From: Palleronia salina
Lineage (GTDB): Bacteria > Pseudomonadota > Alphaproteobacteria > Rhodobacterales > Rhodobacteraceae
Direction of reading: 5' to 3'
Length of the DNA: 38,271 bases
NCBI RefSeq assembly: GCF_900141995.1
Contig: NZ_FQZA01000001.1
Location: forward strand, 1 to 38,271
The position numbers and the translations under genes are program-made. Below, piece after piece: positions 7,512 to 18,174 of the stretch. The notes beneath the pieces were generated by a model, which saw nothing but the letters and a program-made list of their open reading frames with translations, was not told the DNA's origin and made no database searches. How positions within the stretch are numbered: the stretch's first letter is position 1; each line of letters starts with the position of its first letter.

Positions 7512-7983
7512 GCCGGTGGTGTGGGGCGGGCATACTCCGAAGTGCGGGGCATCGCAAGCGGCGTTGCGCATGGTGGTCGCGATCTTGCTGGACTGCCGGT
7601 CGAGCAAAGCGTTCGGCGCAGCTCGTCCTCTCTTGGGTCCCGGCCAGCCGCGACATGACAGGTGACAGCCGCGGGGTCACGTCCGTCGGCGCGGACGCGG
7701 CGACGTGGATCAGCGTCGCGATGCAGTGGGGGTGATGACGGACGCGGACTGTCCCGAGTTTGGCGATAAAGGGCCCGGGCCGGCATCAGTGTTCAGGGCC
7801 AGTACGCCATCAAGGCGTTCCCTGGACCTAAATATGGCAAAATTGCGAAAACGCTTTGGAATTCGCGCGCGGTATGGAAAGTATAATTCTGTCTCTAATT
7901 GCCTTGGTTTGCTGCTGTAATTCAACCTGGGCGGGAATTGAAAGAGGCAATACAATTCTAGTGGGGCCTAAAAGGGGGTACTT
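7512..7983. other. Non-coding region between tRNA-Cys and the curlin gene
   Basis: No gene is supported here. The part near 7512 should hold the tRNA promoter on the minus strand. On the plus strand a perfect TATAAT lies at 7882-7887, with a possible TTGGAA at 7856-7861 (spacer 20 nt, longer than usual). This could drive the curlin gene after a leader of about 90 nt. Confidence 0.4.
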
Positions 7984-8043
7984 ATGGCTTAAAGGACATT
8001 CATTCTGGCGACGACCGCGCTGACGCTTTCGGCAGGTTTCGCC
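7984..8043 (+). other. Interrupted signal-peptide codons of the curlin gene
   Basis: An ATG at 7984 has a strong ribosome binding site (aaggggg, five bases upstream). It reads in frame with the curlin gene as M-A-stop-RTFILATTALTLSAGFA-MADG. The third codon is TAA (7990-7992). Without it the segment would be a classic Sec signal peptide with a basic n-region, a hydrophobic core and an AxA-type cleavage site. A single base change from AAA (Lys) would explain the stop. Confidence 0.75.
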
Positions 8044-9369
8044 ATGGCAGACGGCAACGAGGCGTGGCTCGTTCAAGAAGGCAACGGTTTCCACAGCGGC
8101 AGCATCGATCAGTCCGCCGGATCCGACAACGATGCTGGTGCGGACGGCAATCCGATCGTGCAGCGCAACCAGTTCACCAATGTGCCGAACACTCTCAACA
8201 TCGTCCAGAGCGGTTCGAACAACAGCGTCGGCTTGGGACCGATTGTGAACCGTGGATCGGGCTTCTACCAGTTCAACCAATCCGGCGCAGGGAGTGATGC
8301 CGTCGTCACACAGGCCGATAGCGGCAACTCGATCGGCACGATCTACCAGTTCAACAAGACCGCCACCGCAACGCGCACGTCGCTGTCGGTGACGCAAAGC
8401 GGGGGTGATGACAACACCATTACCGAGATCACCCAGATCCGCGATGGCTCGACCGACGGGACCGCACCCGGGCGTCTCGGCCATTCCGCCACTATCCTGC
8501 AATCCGGTGGATCCAACCTGATCGCGAAGGCCAGGCAGACCGGCGCCGATCAGGACATGGATCTCGAACAGTCCGGCAATGGCAACGTGATCCTGAACGC
8601 CAGCCAGTCGGGTGCCTCCAACGAGATGTTTGTCGATTTGGTCGGCAACCTGAACGGGACGGAGAATTTCGAACTCACCGGCCCCAACAACGCCGGCGAG
8701 TTCGCCCGGGCGGTCGGTATTCCGCATAGCGAACTGACCCAGGCCGGCACCGGCAACTTCATGGACGTGATGATCACGGGCAACGAAAACCGCTATGGCA
8801 TCGCCCAGTCGGGCGATAGCAACTCGGTGGGTCAGATCACCGTGACCGGCAGCAAGAACGATCTTGCGATCAAGCAGGACGGTATCGGCAACATCGTGTC
8901 CGTCTCGGACATCGCCAGCAGCTTGAACAAGATCGGCATCACCCAGCTTCAGGACGGCAACATCGCCGACGTCGAGGTCGCGGCCGGTTCCGGCGGCAAC
9001 AAGTTCGGCATCTACCAGGATGGTTTCGGCAACAACACCTATGTCGATATCTCCGGCGGCGGCAACAACGGTGCCGGTATTCTCTTCGGTGCGGGTTCCG
9101 CGTTGGCGCCGACTGTCGATGCGGTCGCGACCGCCTTCGGCGGATGGCAGCTCGGCATGGTGAAACAGCTTGGCTCCTCCAACGACGCGGACGTGCTTGT
9201 CGACGGGAGCGACAACAAGTTCGGCATCCTGCAGGACGGCGCGAGCAACGAGTCGCTCACGAGCCAGACGGGAACCGCGCACCAGGTCGCCGTGGCGCAG
9301 GTGGGCAGCTTCAATGTCTCGAGCGTCATGCAGTCCGCCTCCGGAAACGCCGCGGGCGTCATGCAGTAG
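8044..9369 (+). CDS. Curlin-repeat (amyloid-type) protein
   Basis: From the ATG at 8044 this is 441 residues rich in Gln, Asn, Gly and Ser. It carries many loose repeats of the curlin plan Q-x-G-x-x-N-x-(hydrophobic)-x-(hydrophobic), for example NIVQSGSNNSVGL, YGIAQSGDSNSVGQI, FGIYQDGFGNNTYVDI and FGILQDGASNESL. Such repeats stack as beta-solenoids and form curli-like extracellular amyloid fibres. Family members are exported through Sec and then the CsgG pore, but no csgG, csgE or csgF lies nearby. The natural start is probably the ATG at 7984, which has the ribosome binding site and encodes a signal peptide interrupted by TAA. The 8044 start lacks an export signal and has no good ribosome binding site. 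The gene is followed by two hairpins. It may be a recent pseudogene, read through, or affected by a sequence error. Confidence 0.85.
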   Translation: MADGNEAWLVQEGNGFHSGSIDQSAGSDNDAGADGNPIVQRNQFTNVPNTLNIVQSGSNNSVGLGPIVNRGSGFYQFNQSGAGSDAVVTQADSGNSIGTIYQFNKTATATRTSLSVTQSGGDDNTITEITQIRDGSTDGTAPGRLGHSATILQSGGSNLIAKARQTGADQDMDLEQSGNGNVILNASQSGASNEMFVDLVGNLNGTENFELTGPNNAGEFARAVGIPHSELTQAGTGNFMDVMITGNENRYGIAQSGDSNSVGQITVTGSKNDLAIKQDGIGNIVSVSDIASSLNKIGITQLQDGNIADVEVAAGSGGNKFGIYQDGFGNNTYVDISGGGNNGAGILFGAGSALAPTVDAVATAFGGWQLGMVKQLGSSNDADVLVDGSDNKFGILQDGASNESLTSQTGTAHQVAVAQVGSFNVSSVMQSASGNAAGVMQ

Positions 9370-9383
9370 GCCAGAACCGGATA

Positions 9384-9448
9384 GGGGCGGGACCGGGTTC
9401 CGCCCCCACATCGAGGACCCCGCGCCGGTTTCGGAGCGGGGTCTTTCG
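9384..9448 (+). terminator. Double hairpin terminator after the curlin gene
   Basis: Two hairpins follow the stop. The first pairs ggggcgg (9384-9390) with ccgcccc (9400-9406). The second pairs gaccccgc (9416-9423) with gcggggtc (9436-9443) and is followed by tttcgtgtt. The second has the form of an intrinsic terminator. Confidence 0.7.
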
Positions 9449-9539
9449 TGTTGAAGAGGGAGCTGCATCTCGACTGGACGAGCCTTAACCCTTGCGATGA
9501 TTTTTTGCTCTATCGGGGGGGCGCGGCGGCTGCTACGGG

Positions 9540-9561
9540 CACGGCGAACGTGTTCGCCGTG
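9540..9561. promoter_or_regulatory. Perfect 22-bp dyad upstream of the MFS gene
   Basis: Arms cacggcgaac and gttcgccgtg are exact reverse complements with only gt between them. A 2-nt gap is too short for an RNA hairpin loop at full stem length, so a DNA-binding dimer site is more likely. It lies 86 bp upstream of the ATG at 9648. The regulator is unknown. Confidence 0.45.
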
Positions 9562-9647
9562 ACGTGGCGGTATACGCTCGCAGAAGGCATGTCTCGCCGG
9601 GCCGCCGATGGCGGACGCCGCGCGGATCGAAAGCAGAGGGACGCGAT

Positions 9648-10949
9648 ATGTTCAATGTTCTGGCCGCCGCCTGGGCCCTTTTCCTCGGGATGGCCCTGCT
9701 CATGGTCGGCAACGGCATGCAGGGCACGCTTCTCGGTGTCCGTGGCGAGATCGAAGGGTTCTCGACGCTCGAGATGTCCTTCGTCATGTCGGCCTATTTC
9801 GCGGGCTTCCTGGGCGGATCGAAGCTGGCGCCCGAGATGATCCGGCGCGTGGGCCACGTGCGGGTCTTCGCGGCGCTGGCGTCTTTCATCTCGGCGATCC
9901 TGATTCTCTACCCGGCGATCACCCAGCCCTGGGCGTGGGTGCTCTTGCGGGTGCTGATCGGGTTCTGCTTCTCGGGCGTGTACGTGACGGCCGAGTCGTG
10001 GCTGAACAACTCGGTCACGAACGAGCGGCGGGGGCAGGCGCTGTCGCTTTACATGATCGTCCAGATGTCCGGCGTGCTTGCGGCGCAGGCGCTGCTGGTC
10101 ACCGGGGACCCGTCCGGCTTCGTGCTGTTCATCATCCCGTCGGTCCTGGTGTCCATGTCCTTCGCGCCGATCCTGCTGTCGGCCACGCCGACGCCCGCCT
10201 TCGAGACCACGAAGCCCATGAGCCTGCTGCGGCTCTATCAATCATCACCACTGGGATGCGTCGGCATCTTCCTGGTGGGCGGCGTCTACTCGGCGCAGTT
10301 CGGCATGGCGTCGGTCTATGCCTCGCAGATCGGGTTCTCCGTTCGGGAGGTCGCGATCTTCGTGGGCGCCATCTACCTTGGCGGGCTGATCCTGCAGTTC
10401 CCGATCGGGTGGCTGTCGGACCGGCTGGACCGGCGGCTGATGATCCTCGGGGTTGCCGCGCTGGGTGGCGTGGTCTGCATTCTCGGCCTGTTGCCCGATC
10501 CCAGCCTGGCGCTGCTGTGCGTGGCGGCCTTCGTGCTGGGGGGCATGGCGAACCCGCTCTACCCGCTGCTCATCGCCTATACCAACGACTACCTCGATTA
10601 CGAGGATATGTCGGCCGCCTCGGGCGGGCTGATCTTCATCTTCGGGCTCGGGGCCATCGCCGGCCCGCTGGCCATCGGTGTGCTGATCGGGTGGCTCGGG
10701 CCCATGGGGTTCTGGGTGTTCCTTGGCGTGCTGATGCTGGCGCTGGCGGCCTATGCCGGTTACCGGATGACGCGCCGCGCCTCGCCCGACCGGGACGAGT
10801 ACGGTCAGTACATCCCGATCACGCCGACCACCCACGCGGTCACGCTGGATGCCGCGCAGGAGTGGCTGCAGGAGCAGGCCGAGGAAGAAGAAGAGCAATC
10901 CGCGACCGCGGATGGCACCGACGACACCGACACGCGCGCGGCGGGCTAG
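9648..10949 (+). CDS. MFS transporter
   Basis: This 433-residue inner-membrane protein has about twelve hydrophobic segments and belongs to the major facilitator superfamily. The loop between helices 2 and 3 reads GGSKLAPEMIRRVGHVRVF, and a second MFS-type loop reads GWLSDRLDRRLM in the C-terminal half. Overall style, including ESWLNNSVTNERRGQALSLYMI, resembles the YcaD-like branch. The soluble C-terminus (about residues 375-433) is acidic, with a run of Glu. The ATG at 9648 has an AGAGGGA ribosome binding site; the longer open frame upstream is Arg-rich and rejected. A perfect 22-bp dyad lies upstream. The substrate cannot be predicted. Confidence 0.88.
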   Translation: MFNVLAAAWALFLGMALLMVGNGMQGTLLGVRGEIEGFSTLEMSFVMSAYFAGFLGGSKLAPEMIRRVGHVRVFAALASFISAILILYPAITQPWAWVLLRVLIGFCFSGVYVTAESWLNNSVTNERRGQALSLYMIVQMSGVLAAQALLVTGDPSGFVLFIIPSVLVSMSFAPILLSATPTPAFETTKPMSLLRLYQSSPLGCVGIFLVGGVYSAQFGMASVYASQIGFSVREVAIFVGAIYLGGLILQFPIGWLSDRLDRRLMILGVAALGGVVCILGLLPDPSLALLCVAAFVLGGMANPLYPLLIAYTNDYLDYEDMSAASGGLIFIFGLGAIAGPLAIGVLIGWLGPMGFWVFLGVLMLALAAYAGYRMTRRASPDRDEYGQYIPITPTTHAVTLDAAQEWLQEQAEEEEEQSATADGTDDTDTRAAG

Positions 10950-11024
10950 CCGCCCGCTCGCGCCTTGATAAGACGTTTCCCTTGCGGCAGGTTTTGAGTG
11001 CGACGAAGGGATAAGGGCAGTGGA

Positions 11025-11600
11025 ATGACGACACCCGAAGAGGTCCTGGCCTTTTGGCTGGATGAAGTCGGCCCCGAGGGCTGGTACAAGTCCGACGACG
11101 GGCTCGACGACACGATCCGCAGCCGGTTCACCCCCGTCTACGAGCAGGCGACGGAGGGGGGGCTGTCGCTTTGGCTGACCTATCCGTCGGGCACGCTGGC
11201 CTACCTGGTCGTCACGGACCAGTTCCCGCGCAACATGTTCCGAGAGGACAGCCGCGCCTACGACATGGACCGCTTCGCGCGCGCCGCCGCCAAGGTGTCC
11301 ATCGCGCGGGGATGGGATCTGAAGATCGACCCGCCGGCGCGGCAGTTCTTCTACCTGCCGCTGATGCATTCCGAGAACCTGAGCGACCAGGACCGCTGCG
11401 TGCGCCTGTTCGCCGAGCGGATGCCCGAGGCCACGGCGAACCTGCTGCACGCCCGGGCCCACCGCGAGGTGATCCGCGACTTCGGCCGTTTTCCGCACCG
11501 CAACGCCGCGCTCGGCCGTAATTCCGGACCCAAGGAACAGTCCTTTCTGGACGAGGGCGGCTACGGTGCGACGGTCCGTCGCCTGCAGGCCGCCGCCTGA
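11025..11600 (+). CDS. DUF924 family protein
   Basis: This 191-residue protein is a typical DUF924 member, predicted to be all-helical and TPR-like, cytoplasmic and of unknown function. The hallmark segments are the start EEVLAFWLDEVGPEGWYKSD, then VVTDQFPRNMFR, ARAAAKV, QFFYLPLMHSE and FGRFPHRNAALGR. The size is normal. The ATG follows an AAGGGCAGTGGA ribosome binding region 75 bp after the MFS gene, so co-transcription is possible. Confidence 0.93.
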   Translation: MTTPEEVLAFWLDEVGPEGWYKSDDGLDDTIRSRFTPVYEQATEGGLSLWLTYPSGTLAYLVVTDQFPRNMFREDSRAYDMDRFARAAAKVSIARGWDLKIDPPARQFFYLPLMHSENLSDQDRCVRLFAERMPEATANLLHARAHREVIRDFGRFPHRNAALGRNSGPKEQSFLDEGGYGATVRRLQAAA

Positions 11601-11693
11601 TTGATCGGCCCCGTGCAGGAGCTAGCTGGCACGTGAAACCGAAGAAATACGCCCGGCGCGCGGGATCGCGCCCGGGCGGGAAGGATATGTGTC

Positions 11694-11888
11694 ATGCGAT
11701 TTGGTTGGGCCACGGCGGCGGCGATCGTGATCGGCTTCGTGCTGATCGTGCTGCCGCTCATGTTTCGTTCTGACGGCACCGATGATCTTGAAGTGACGGT
11801 GGTGCCGAACTGGCTGCATCTGTCGGGCTACGCCGTCCTGGCCGTGGGTGTTCTCATGTTGATCCGGGTGATCCGAAAGCGACGTTGA
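11694..11888 (+). CDS. Small two-helix membrane protein
   Basis: This 64-residue protein has two hydrophobic segments (about residues 5-24 and 43-59) joined by a polar loop containing DGTDDLEVTVVPNW, and it ends in a basic tail (RVIRKRR). The ATG has an AAGGAT ribosome binding site. Its TGA overlaps the ATG of the next gene by one base, so it is translationally coupled to the MFS transporter and may support it. No family is recognised. Confidence 0.75.
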   Translation: MRFGWATAAAIVIGFVLIVLPLMFRSDGTDDLEVTVVPNWLHLSGYAVLAVGVLMLIRVIRKRR

Positions 11889-13057
11889 TGCAGCACGCCA
11901 GTGTCGCGCCGGGCGCGCGCACCGCCACAGACTGGACACTGGCCGCCGCGCTGTTCGTTGCAGGCCTTCTGGCCGCCGGGCAATTCGCCAAGGTGGCCAT
12001 GGGGCTTCCCGTGCTGGCGGGAACCTTCGACCGCCCGCTGACCGCGGTGGCATTCCTGGTCTCGGTGCTGGGGGTCGTCGGCATCGTCGGCGGCGTCCTG
12101 GCCGGTGGGGTGGTGGCGGCCTTCGGCGCGCGGCGGGTGCTGTTGGCGTGCCTGTGGCTTGGCGCGGCGCTGTCGGCCGTACAGGCCATACCCTTGCCGT
12201 TTCCCGTCTACGTCGCCTTGCGGGTGATCGAGGGGGTCTCGCATCTGGGGATCGTGGTCGCCGCGCCCCCGCTCATGGCCGCCGCGGCCACCGACCGGGA
12301 CCGTCCACTGGCCATGGCGGTCTGGGCGTCGTTCTTCGGCGTGTCCTTCGCGCTGTTCGCCGTCGCCGCGCCGCCGATCCTCGCCACGGGCGGGATGGCG
12401 GCCCTGACCGCGGCGCACGCCATGGGCATGGCTGGCATCGCGCTGGTTCTCGCGGCCCGGCTGGAGCGGTCGACGCGCGCGCCGCTGCGTCTGGACCCGG
12501 TGGCGGCGCATGTGGAGATCTACACGTCCCCGCGTCTCATGGCGCCGGGGCTCGGCTTCGTGTTCTACACGCTCGCCTTCGTGGCGCTGGTCACGCTGCT
12601 GCCCGCGGCCCTTGGCCGGCCGCAGCTGGCGGTCAGCCTGCCGCTGATCGCGCTTCTGGGCACTTTCGGGGCCGGGCCGCTCATGCGGCGCATGGCCCCG
12701 GACGTGGTCGCGGCCCTCGGCTTCGTCCTGACGGCCGCGACCGCGATCCTGCTACTGGCCGGGTGGGACGACGCGGCGCTGCCTTTGTTTCTGGTGATGG
12801 GGCTGGTCCCGGCGGCGAGCTTCGCCATGATCCCCGATCTGAACGACACGCTGCCAGACCGGGCGCGCGCCACGGGCTGCATCGCGCAGATGGGCAACGT
12901 GGGCACGACGCTGGGCACGCCGGTCTTCGCCGCCGCCTACGCCGTGGCCGGGCTGCCGGGGATGATGGCCGCGCTGCTTGCCGCCTGTGCCGCCGGATTG
13001 GGCGTGACGCTGCTGATGCGACGGATTGTCCGTGCATCCCTGCCGCAAATGTCTTAA
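11888..13057 (+). CDS. MFS transporter
   Basis: This 389-residue inner-membrane protein has roughly twelve hydrophobic helices and the layout of the major facilitator superfamily. The loop after helix 2 reads [14 protein letters not shown] and helix 4 contains [21 protein letters not shown]. The two halves are joined by a short polar linker. The frame allows a TTG one codon earlier, but the ATG at 11888 is preferred. It shares one base with the stop of the small membrane protein upstream, pointing to coupled translation. It is shorter than, and not closely related to, the MFS protein at 9648. The substrate is unknown. The uvrA LexA box begins 2 bp after its stop. Confidence 0.85.
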   Translation: MQHASVAPGARTATDWTLAAALFVAGLLAAGQFAKVAMGLPVLAGTFDRPLTAVAFLVSVLGVVGIVGGVLAGGVVAAFGARRVLLACLWLGAALSAVQAIPLPFPVYVALRVIEGVSHLGIVVAAPPLMAAAATDRDRPLAMAVWASFFGVSFALFAVAAPPILATGGMAALTAAHAMGMAGIALVLAARLERSTRAPLRLDPVAAHVEIYTSPRLMAPGLGFVFYTLAFVALVTLLPAALGRPQLAVSLPLIALLGTFGAGPLMRRMAPDVVAALGFVLTAATAILLLAGWDDAALPLFLVMGLVPAASFAMIPDLNDTLPDRARATGCIAQMGNVGTTLGTPVFAAAYAVAGLPGMMAALLAACAAGLGVTLLMRRIVRASLPQMS

Positions 13058-13058
13058 T

Positions 13059-13073
13059 GTTCCCCTAACGTTC
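13059..13073 (+). promoter_or_regulatory. LexA (SOS) box of uvrA
   Basis: The sequence gttc-cccctaac is read as gttc, seven bases (ccctaac after the first gttc plus spacing), then gttc at 13070-13073. The two gttc blocks start at 13059 and 13070, exactly the GTTC-N7-GTTC form of the alphaproteobacterial LexA site. It lies 62 bp upstream of the uvrA start, so uvrA is probably repressed by LexA and induced by DNA damage. Confidence 0.85.
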
Positions 13074-13135
13074 CAATTTGGTGATTGCGTTCACGGTGCC
13101 CGCGCCTATCTGGCAGGGCAACGGAAGAGGTTTTC

Positions 13136-15997
<2,862 letters not shown>

Positions 15998-16016
15998 TCC
16001 GCCGCCGCGCGGGGCC

Positions 16017-16421
16017 TCAGTTCAGCACCTCGGCCAGCGCGATGATGTCGAGGATCGCGCGCGTGGTCGGATCCACGCGATAGATCTGCCGGTCGTCGCG
16101 GTAGTAGCGCACACCATCCACGTCGCGCAGGTCGTAGCGGTCGTAATCCGAGATGCGGCGCAGCCGATCACGCAGGATGATCTCGTCCACGATATCGCCC
16201 ACCGTGTAATCGGGCACGCCGTCGTATCCGGACCGTGCGGCCTGCTTGGCCTGTCCCGGCGGCACGCAGGGCGGGTTCTTCTTGGCAAGGCCGGGCGGGC
16301 AACCGGCCGCGGCCTGGCCAACGGCCTTTCCGTTGCCCTTGCCGTTGGAATGGTTGCCGGCCAGGGCCGGCGCGGACAGGGCGCAGGCCGCCACAAGTGC
16401 GGTTGCGATCAGGTTTTTCAT
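16017..16421 (-). CDS. Exported protein with RcnB-like C-terminus
   Basis: This 134-residue precursor has a clear signal peptide (MKNLIATALVAACALSAPALA, likely cleavage before GNHS). The mature N-terminus is Gly/Lys/Asn-rich, then CPPGLAKKNPPCVPPGQAK, a motif seen in RcnB-type and related small periplasmic proteins. The C-terminus RQIYRVDPTTRAIL matches the end of the neighbouring gene at 16512 (RIYRVDFRTREVL), so the two are related. The ATG has a GAGG ribosome binding site. It is probably periplasmic; no reaction can be assigned. Confidence 0.85.
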   Translation of the reverse strand: MKNLIATALVAACALSAPALAGNHSNGKGNGKAVGQAAAGCPPGLAKKNPPCVPPGQAKQAARSGYDGVPDYTVGDIVDEIILRDRLRRISDYDRYDLRDVDGVRYYRDDRQIYRVDPTTRAILDIIALAEVLN

Positions 16422-16511
16422 GATGACCTCGTTCACTGGTAAACGTTCGCCTGTGAACGCGGCGGACGGGGCGGGGGATCCTGTACCGTTTCGATACTGG
16501 CGAGACCCCGC

Positions 16512-16844
16512 CTATTCGCGGACCAGCGCCAGGACCTCGCGGGTGCGGAAATCGACCCGGTAGATGCGGTCGTCGTGTCTCACGTAGACCCAGCCGTCGC
16601 GCGCGGGCGGGAGTCCCAGGTACGCCGTGCCGACCAAGGCATTGAAATCGCTGCCGTCCAGATACGCGCCGACTTCCAGGGGCGGGGGTGTCGTGATGAT
16701 CGGTGCGCGCTGCCAGTGCCCCGCGCCGCCGCTGCGCAGACCTTCGCCTACCGAGACGCATTTCGCGCCGGTTCCGGCGGTCGTGCAGGCCAGTGCCGGG
16801 GCGGCGGACAGGGCGAACAGAAGGATTGCGGACGAGCAGCGCAT
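16512..16844 (-). CDS. Small exported protein, relative of the gene at 16017
   Basis: This 110-residue precursor has a signal peptide (about residues 1-19, ending in APALA before Cys20). The residue at -3 from that Cys is Ala, so a lipoprotein is possible but not typical. The C-terminal 40 residues (YLGLPPARDGWVYVRHDDRIYRVDFR) share the HDDRIYRVD/TRxxL ending with the adjacent downstream gene, which suggests an old duplication. The upstream exonuclease gene ends 36 bp away on the same strand. It is probably periplasmic, of unknown function. Confidence 0.78.
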   Translation of the reverse strand: MRCSSAILLFALSAAPALACTTAGTGAKCVSVGEGLRSGGAGHWQRAPIITTPPPLEVGAYLDGSDFNALVGTAYLGLPPARDGWVYVRHDDRIYRVDFRTREVLALVRE

Positions 16845-16880
16845 GGGGATCGAACCCCGCGCCGGCCCCTCGGGTTCCCG

Positions 16881-17660
16881 TCAGGCCGCGAGGTCGATCC
16901 AGACGGGAACGTGATCGCTGGGTTTCGTGCGGGCGCGCAGGTCCTTCTCGATCCAGCAATCGTTCAGCAGATCCGCGGCTTGCGGGGTCAGCAGGTGGTG
17001 GTCGATGCGGATGCCGTGGTTCCGCTCCCACGCGTTGGCCTGGTAATCCCAGAAGCTGTAATGCCCGCCGCCCTGGTGGCGGACGCGGAACGCCTCGGTC
17101 ATGCCCAGGGCCAGAAGGCGCCGGAAGGCCGCGCGGCTGTCGGGCATCGCCAGCGCGTCGTCGCGCCAGGCCTCGGGGTTCTTGGCATCTTCATCCTGCG
17201 GTATGACGTTGTAATCGCCGCAGAATACCGCCGGCTCTTCAAGCGCGAGCGTTTCGGCCATGCGGTCGCGCAGGCGGTCCATCCAGGCAAGCTTGTAGTC
17301 GTATTTCGGCCCCGGCGCCGGGTTGCCGTTGGGCAGGTACAGCCCGCAGACGCGAACGGGCCGGTCGCCCATGACAGTCGCCTCGATATAGCGGGCCTGC
17401 TCGTCGCTTTCGTCGCCGGGCAGCCCCCGCGACACGTCCTCGAGCGGCAGCTTCGACAGGATCGCGACCCCGTTGAAGCCCTTCTGTCCGTGGGTTTCGA
17501 CGGTGTAGCCCAGGTCCTCGATGGCGGCGGCCGGGAAAGCCTCGTCCACCGACTTGATCTCTTGCAGCACGGCCACGTCGGGCGCGCTGTCCTTCAGCCA
17601 TTCACACAGGCCGTCAAGGCGTGCCTTGACACCGTTGATGTTGAAGCTGGCGATTTTCAT
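16881..17660 (-). CDS. xth: Exodeoxyribonuclease III
   Basis: This 259-residue enzyme of the AP endonuclease / ExoIII family cleaves DNA at abasic sites and degrades 3' ends in base-excision repair. The active-site residues are all visible: Asn7 in FNINGVKARL, Glu34 in LQEIKS, Tyr108 in YLPNG, Asp149 and Asn151 in GDYNVIP, Asp220 in RIDHHL, and Asp249-His250 in SDHVPVW. The length fits the XthA group. The ATG at 17660 gives the usual MKIASFNING start; the 13-codon extension upstream is rejected. It is followed by the small exported protein gene on the same strand. Confidence 0.97.
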   Translation of the reverse strand: MKIASFNINGVKARLDGLCEWLKDSAPDVAVLQEIKSVDEAFPAAAIEDLGYTVETHGQKGFNGVAILSKLPLEDVSRGLPGDESDEQARYIEATVMGDRPVRVCGLYLPNGNPAPGPKYDYKLAWMDRLRDRMAETLALEEPAVFCGDYNVIPQDEDAKNPEAWRDDALAMPDSRAAFRRLLALGMTEAFRVRHQGGGHYSFWDYQANAWERNHGIRIDHHLLTPQAADLLNDCWIEKDLRARTKPSDHVPVWIDLAA

Positions 17661-17743
17661 GGTGATCCGGTCCCGTTGGCTTGGCGACCGGTATATCAAA
17701 AGGGCGGGGCGCGTCCATCGCGCCGGGTCCGTCGTCGCGGACC

Positions 17744-17971
17744 TCAGGCCCTCTTCTTGTCCGATGCGCCTTCTGCGCCGTCGGTCTTCTGCATGCGGGG
17801 ACGGCGTTCTGCCGTCGCGGCGGCGTCGCTGCTGCGGATCTGCGAGAAGAGCGTGCTTTCGATGTCGGACACGCTTCCGAACAGGCGATGTCCACGCAGC
17901 CTCTGGTCGGTGGCCGGTGTGTCGACGCGGCGGGCGAGCCGTTCGTCGATATCGCGGGCGTGCATACTCAT
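17744..17971 (-). CDS. Small hypothetical protein
   Basis: This 75-residue hydrophilic protein reads MSMHARDIDERLARRVDTPA near the start and ends KTDGAEGASDKKRA. It has no signal peptide or membrane segment and is rich in Arg, Asp, Ser and Ala, so it may be partly disordered. The ATG at 17971 (or the GTG one codon earlier) follows an AAAGGG ribosome binding site. It lies about 26 bp after the 58-residue gene at 17998-18174, with which it probably forms a two-gene unit. I do not recognise the family. Confidence 0.55.
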   Translation of the reverse strand: MSMHARDIDERLARRVDTPATDQRLRGHRLFGSVSDIESTLFSQIRSSDAAATAERRPRMQKTDGAEGASDKKRA

Positions 17972-17997
17972 CACATTGGACCCTTTGAAGTTCGAGA

Positions 17998-18174
17998 TCA
18001 CGTGGCCGCGACCACCGCGGCGTTGGGGCTCATCCGGGACGCGGCGCTGCGGAACAGGCCGTCGCGGCGGGCACGGATGGGGTGGCAGGGAGCGATGAAC
18101 AGGTTCCGCTGGTTCATGCCCAGGGTCGACAGGGCTTTCTGACGGTTCTCACGGGCGATGGCGATGTAGTTCAT
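17998..18174 (-). CDS. 58-residue basic hypothetical protein
   Basis: This is a short open frame starting MNYIAIARENRQKALSTLGM, with a later Arg-rich centre (HPIRARRDGLFRSAASRM) and the end AAVVAAT. The ATG at 18174 has an AAGGGA ribosome binding site, and the codon use matches the neighbours, so I consider it a real gene. It begins the minus-strand pair with the gene at 17744. A 9-bp imperfect hairpin lies 34 bp upstream of the ATG, inside the probable leader. Function is unknown. Confidence 0.6.
   Translation of the reverse strand: MNYIAIARENRQKALSTLGMNQRNLFIAPCHPIRARRDGLFRSAASRMSPNAAVVAAT

Noticed and set aside
7828-9468. A 546-codon open frame on the minus strand opposite the curlin gene
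   Set aside because: It arises from the regular codon pattern of the repeats on the other strand and extends across the curlin terminator. The plus-strand curlin repeats are the real signal.
9608-11014. A 468-codon plus-strand frame overlapping the MFS gene
   Set aside because: Its composition (Arg, Gly, Ala, Asp without hydrophobic helices) is that of an out-of-frame shadow. The other frame gives a clean membrane protein.
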